NCBI RefSeq assembly: GCF_030272895.1
Contig: NZ_JALRNF010000075.1
Span: 1 to 7,604 of the forward strand
Reading direction: 5' to 3'
Source of the DNA: Pseudomonas sp. BGr12
GTDB taxonomy: Bacteria; Pseudomonadota; Gammaproteobacteria; Pseudomonadales; Pseudomonadaceae
DNA length: 7,604 bases
The position numbers and the translations under genes are program-made. How positions within the stretch are numbered: position 1 is the stretch's first letter; every line of letters starts with the position of its first letter. The notes under the pieces are model-generated. The model was not told where the DNA came from and did not search any database. It saw only the letters and a program-made list of their open reading frames with translations. Positions 5,943 through 7,604 of the stretch are shown piece after piece.

Positions 5943-7022
5943 ATGAGCGCAATCCACATCAAGTACCCGGCCCTGACCCTCAAGGCAGGCAGCCGCGCCC
6001 TGCGCCATATCCGCGAGCGCGGGTTGCAGGCGGCGGATGTGGGAGTACTGCCGGGGGCGGCGGGCGGGCCCAAGGCCCTGGGCATCCAGGGTCTGGACCT
6101 GGCGCTGTTTGGCCACTGGCTGCCTGGCGCACCTCGCGAGCGCGCATTGATCGGGGCCTCGATCGGCTCCTGGCGTTTCGCCAGTGCCTGCCTGCCCAAT
6201 CCGGTCGAGGCCTTGCAGCGCCTTGGCCAGCTGTACACCGAGCAGGACTTCGCCAAGGGCGTGACCCAGGCCGAGGTCAGTCGCAGTTGCCAGCGCATGC
6301 TCGATGACCTGCTCCAGGGTCGCGATGCACAGGTGCTCGACAATCCCGATTACCGTCTGAACATCATGGTGGTGAAAAGCCACGGGCTGCTCGCCCATGA
6401 TCATCGCGCACGCCTGGGCATGGGCTTGTCTTCAGTGATTGCCGATAACCTGATCGGCCGCCCGCGGCTGGCGCGGCACTTCGAGCGCATCATCCTGCAC
6501 GATGCCCGCAGCAACCCGCCGCTGCAGCCCCTGACCGACTTTCCGTCGCGTTGCCTGCCACTGGATGTGGCCAACCTGCGCCATGCCCTGCTGGCCTCAG
6601 GGTCCATCCCCATGGTGATGGAAGGCGTACGGGACATCCCCGGGGTTGGCCAGGGCACCTACCGCGATGGCGGGTTGCTCGACTATCACCTGGACCTGCC
6701 CTACCGGGGCGACGATATCGTGCTCTACCCGCACTTTACCGACAAGGTCATTCCCGGCTGGTTCGACAAGGCCCTGCCGTGGCGCCGCGGGGATGGCGAA
6801 CGCTTGCGCAATGTACTGCTGCTGGCACCGTCGGCCCAGTACCTGGCCAGCCTGCCCTTCGGCAAGCTACCCGACCGTAGCGACTTCAAGCGCTTCATGG
6901 GCGACGCCGGCAGCCGTCAGCGCTACTGGCACACGGCGATGTCCGAAAGCCGCCGCCTGGGTGACGAACTGCTCGAACTGATCGAAACCGGCAAGCTGCA
7001 TCAGCAACTGCAACCGCTGTAA
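5943..7022 (+). CDS. Patatin-like phospholipase / acyl hydrolase family protein
   Basis: 359 residues, no signal peptide or membrane segment, probably cytoplasmic. The serine/aspartate dyad of the patatin fold can be seen: nucleophile elbow G71-A-S73-I-G75 (LIGASIGSW) and D242-G-G244 (YRDGGLLDY). An N-terminal glycine-rich oxyanion region is present (VLPGAAGGPKALGIQG, 35-50), though it is PGAAGGPK rather than the usual GGGxRG. The segment LASGSIPMVMEGV (217-229) is the typical patatin helix entry before the catalytic Asp. Such enzymes cleave fatty acyl esters of lipids; the true substrate is unknown. ATG 5943 was chosen because GAGG (5934-5937) lies 5 nt upstream and a consensus -10 precedes it; an upstream TTG would lie inside the promoter. 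It is divergent from the PepSY operon and followed 52 nt later by queD. Confidence 0.82.
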   Translation: MSAIHIKYPALTLKAGSRALRHIRERGLQAADVGVLPGAAGGPKALGIQGLDLALFGHWLPGAPRERALIGASIGSWRFASACLPNPVEALQRLGQLYTEQDFAKGVTQAEVSRSCQRMLDDLLQGRDAQVLDNPDYRLNIMVVKSHGLLAHDHRARLGMGLSSVIADNLIGRPRLARHFERIILHDARSNPPLQPLTDFPSRCLPLDVANLRHALLASGSIPMVMEGVRDIPGVGQGTYRDGGLLDYHLDLPYRGDDIVLYPHFTDKVIPGWFDKALPWRRGDGERLRNVLLLAPSAQYLASLPFGKLPDRSDFKRFMGDAGSRQRYWHTAMSESRRLGDELLELIETGKLHQQLQPL

Positions 7023-7031
7023 CCACCATGC

Positions 7032-7040
7032 TGGTAAACT
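7032..7040 (+). promoter_or_regulatory. candidate extended -10 promoter for queD
   Basis: TGGTAAACT (TG-N-TAAACT) lies 34 nt before the GTG start of queD, in the short gap after the patatin-like gene. It matches the extended -10 pattern, with 4 of 6 in the hexamer. The same bases lie in the loop of a small inverted repeat (CCACCA 7023-7028, TGGTGG 7040-7045). No -35 is evident. queD may equally be read through from the gene before it. Confidence 0.3.
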
Positions 7041-7074
7041 GGTGGGCAGCATTGGTTTTCAGAGTTGAGACATC

Positions 7075-7431
7075 GTGGAAATTTTCAAAGAGTTCACCTT
7101 CGAGTCGGCACACCGCCTCCCGCACGTTCCTGAAGGGCACAAGTGCGGCCGCCTGCATGGCCATTCGTTCAAGGTTGCCCTGCACCTGACCGGGCCTCTG
7201 GACCCGCATACCGGCTGGATCCGCGACTTCGCCGAGATCAAGGCGATCTTCAAGCCGCTGTATGAGCAGCTGGACCACAACTACCTGAACGACATCCCTG
7301 GCCTGGAAAACCCGACCAGCGAAGTGATCGCCAAATGGATCTGGGACCAGGTCAAGCCGCTGCTGCCTGAGCTGTCCAAGGTGCGTATCCATGAGACCTG
7401 CACCAGTGGTTGCGAGTATTACGGCGACTGA
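7075..7431 (+). CDS. queD: 6-carboxy-5,6,7,8-tetrahydropterin synthase (QueD; PTPS family)
   Basis: 118 residues, the usual length for bacterial QueD. The enzyme converts 7,8-dihydroneopterin triphosphate to 6-carboxytetrahydropterin, the second step from GTP to the preQ0/queuosine tRNA modification. Zinc ligands are H13 (ESAHRL), H28 and H30 (RLHGHSF). The catalytic cysteine is C24 (HKCGRLHGH). The D67-H68 pair is in [10 protein letters not shown], followed by the family motif ENPTSE (78-83) and the substrate-binding glutamate E107 in [10 protein letters not shown]. The WIRDF segment (48-52) is also typical. The start is GTG at 7075 with only a weak GAG-type ribosome site, but the family N-terminus ([13 protein letters not shown]) fits it exactly. 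No other queuosine gene is in the window. A strong terminator follows 21 nt after the stop. Confidence 0.95.
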   Translation: MEIFKEFTFESAHRLPHVPEGHKCGRLHGHSFKVALHLTGPLDPHTGWIRDFAEIKAIFKPLYEQLDHNYLNDIPGLENPTSEVIAKWIWDQVKPLLPELSKVRIHETCTSGCEYYGD

Positions 7432-7452
7432 GTGGGCAACGGATGTGACAAG

Positions 7453-7477
7453 ACCACCCTTCGGGGTGGTTTTTTTT
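7453..7477 (+). terminator. intrinsic terminator of queD (UUCG tetraloop)
   Basis: The stem ACCACCC (7453-7459) pairs with GGGTGGT (7464-7470) around a CUUCGG-type tetraloop (7460-7463), followed by an uninterrupted run of 8 Ts (7470-7477). This is a textbook rho-independent terminator for the + strand. Confidence 0.93.
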
Positions 7478-7534
7478 GGCCTCGCCCTTACGCCATCGAC
7501 CTGTAGGAGCGACAGTGGGAGGGGCATAAAGACA

Positions 7535-7566
7535 AAACCCCTACCTGCGTACGCAGATAGGGGTTT
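7535..7566 (-). terminator. rRNA operon terminator (after 5S rRNA)
   Basis: A long inverted repeat (arms 7535-7548 and 7553-7566, GUAC loop, one G-U pair) lies 11 nt past the 5S 3' end. On the - strand the descending arm ends in GGGGTTTTG, giving a short U-run. It faces the queD terminator, so the two transcripts converge here. Confidence 0.85.
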
Positions 7567-7577
7567 CGGAATTTAAT

Positions 7578-7604
7578 CTTGACGATGACCTACTCTCACA
7601 TGGG
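7578..7604 (-). rRNA. rrf: 5S ribosomal RNA, 3' end only (runs off the window)
   Basis: On the - strand the last bases read CCCATGTGAGAGTAGGTCAT followed by CGTCAAG, the invariant 3' end of gammaproteobacterial 5S rRNA. Only about 27 of about 120 nt are inside the window; the rest of the rRNA operon lies to the right. The exact 3' processing point (about 7577-7578) is inferred by similarity. Confidence 0.9.

Noticed and set aside
7023..7045. Hairpin CCACCA/TGGTGG after the patatin-like gene as a terminator
   Set aside because: Only a 6-bp stem with an 11-nt loop and no T-run; more likely incidental or part of the queD leader/promoter.
7500..7526. Possible fourth REP near the 5S terminator (TGTAGGAGCGACAGTGGGAG)
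   Set aside because: Only the first 9-10 bases match the REP head and no inverted arm follows; at most a decayed remnant.

Overview
The window looks like chromosomal DNA from a fluorescent Pseudomonas of the P. putida / P. fluorescens lineage. The evidence is high GC content, strong third-position G/C bias, the hallmark Pseudomonas REP palindrome (GTAGGAGCGGGCTTGCCCCG) in several copies, and protein sequences typical of that genus. All eight genes appear intact. I see no insertion sequence, phage gene, CRISPR array or tRNA. The longest gene-free stretches are 5784-5942 and 7432-7577, and both hold recognisable control signals.

Layout: (1) A REP inverted pair (1-42) opens the window. (2) On the + strand come an orphan glycine-betaine/choline-type periplasmic binding protein (112-1122), a LysR-type regulator with a likely TTG start (1192-2058), a short intergenic region with two dyad symmetries, and an AEC-family permease (2168-3088). 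(3) A REP doublet (3085-3169) fills the gap to a convergent operon and supplies the permease's stop codon. (4) On the - strand, read right to left, is a tightly coupled four-gene operon: two tandem secreted PepSY proteins (5783-5475, 5475-5161), an OmpR-type response regulator (5161-4493) and a sensor histidine kinase (4496-3174). Junction overlaps are 1, 1 and 4 nt. (5) A 159-bp divergent promoter region (5784-5942) separates this operon from a patatin-like hydrolase (5943-7022, + strand). (6) Next is queD (7075-7431, queuosine pathway) with a strong UUCG terminator. (7) At the right edge are the terminator and last 27 nt of a 5S rRNA on the - strand, so an rRNA operon converges on this region from the right.

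The most interesting unit is the PepSY-PepSY-RR-HK operon. Its organisation resembles what I recall of the P. aeruginosa bqsPQRS (carRS) Fe(II)/cation-responsive system. The promoter carries a direct repeat on the - strand, TTCAG-N6-TTAAG, one base away from the published BqsR site TTAAG-N6-TTAAG. The kinase's periplasmic domain has an ExxE motif (ELDE, residues 62-65), a type used for iron sensing in PmrB/BqsS-like kinases, but lacks the full RExxE. A reasonable model is an autoregulated envelope cation or metal sensor whose small acidic PepSY proteins act in the periplasm. No system in this window is clearly outside known families.
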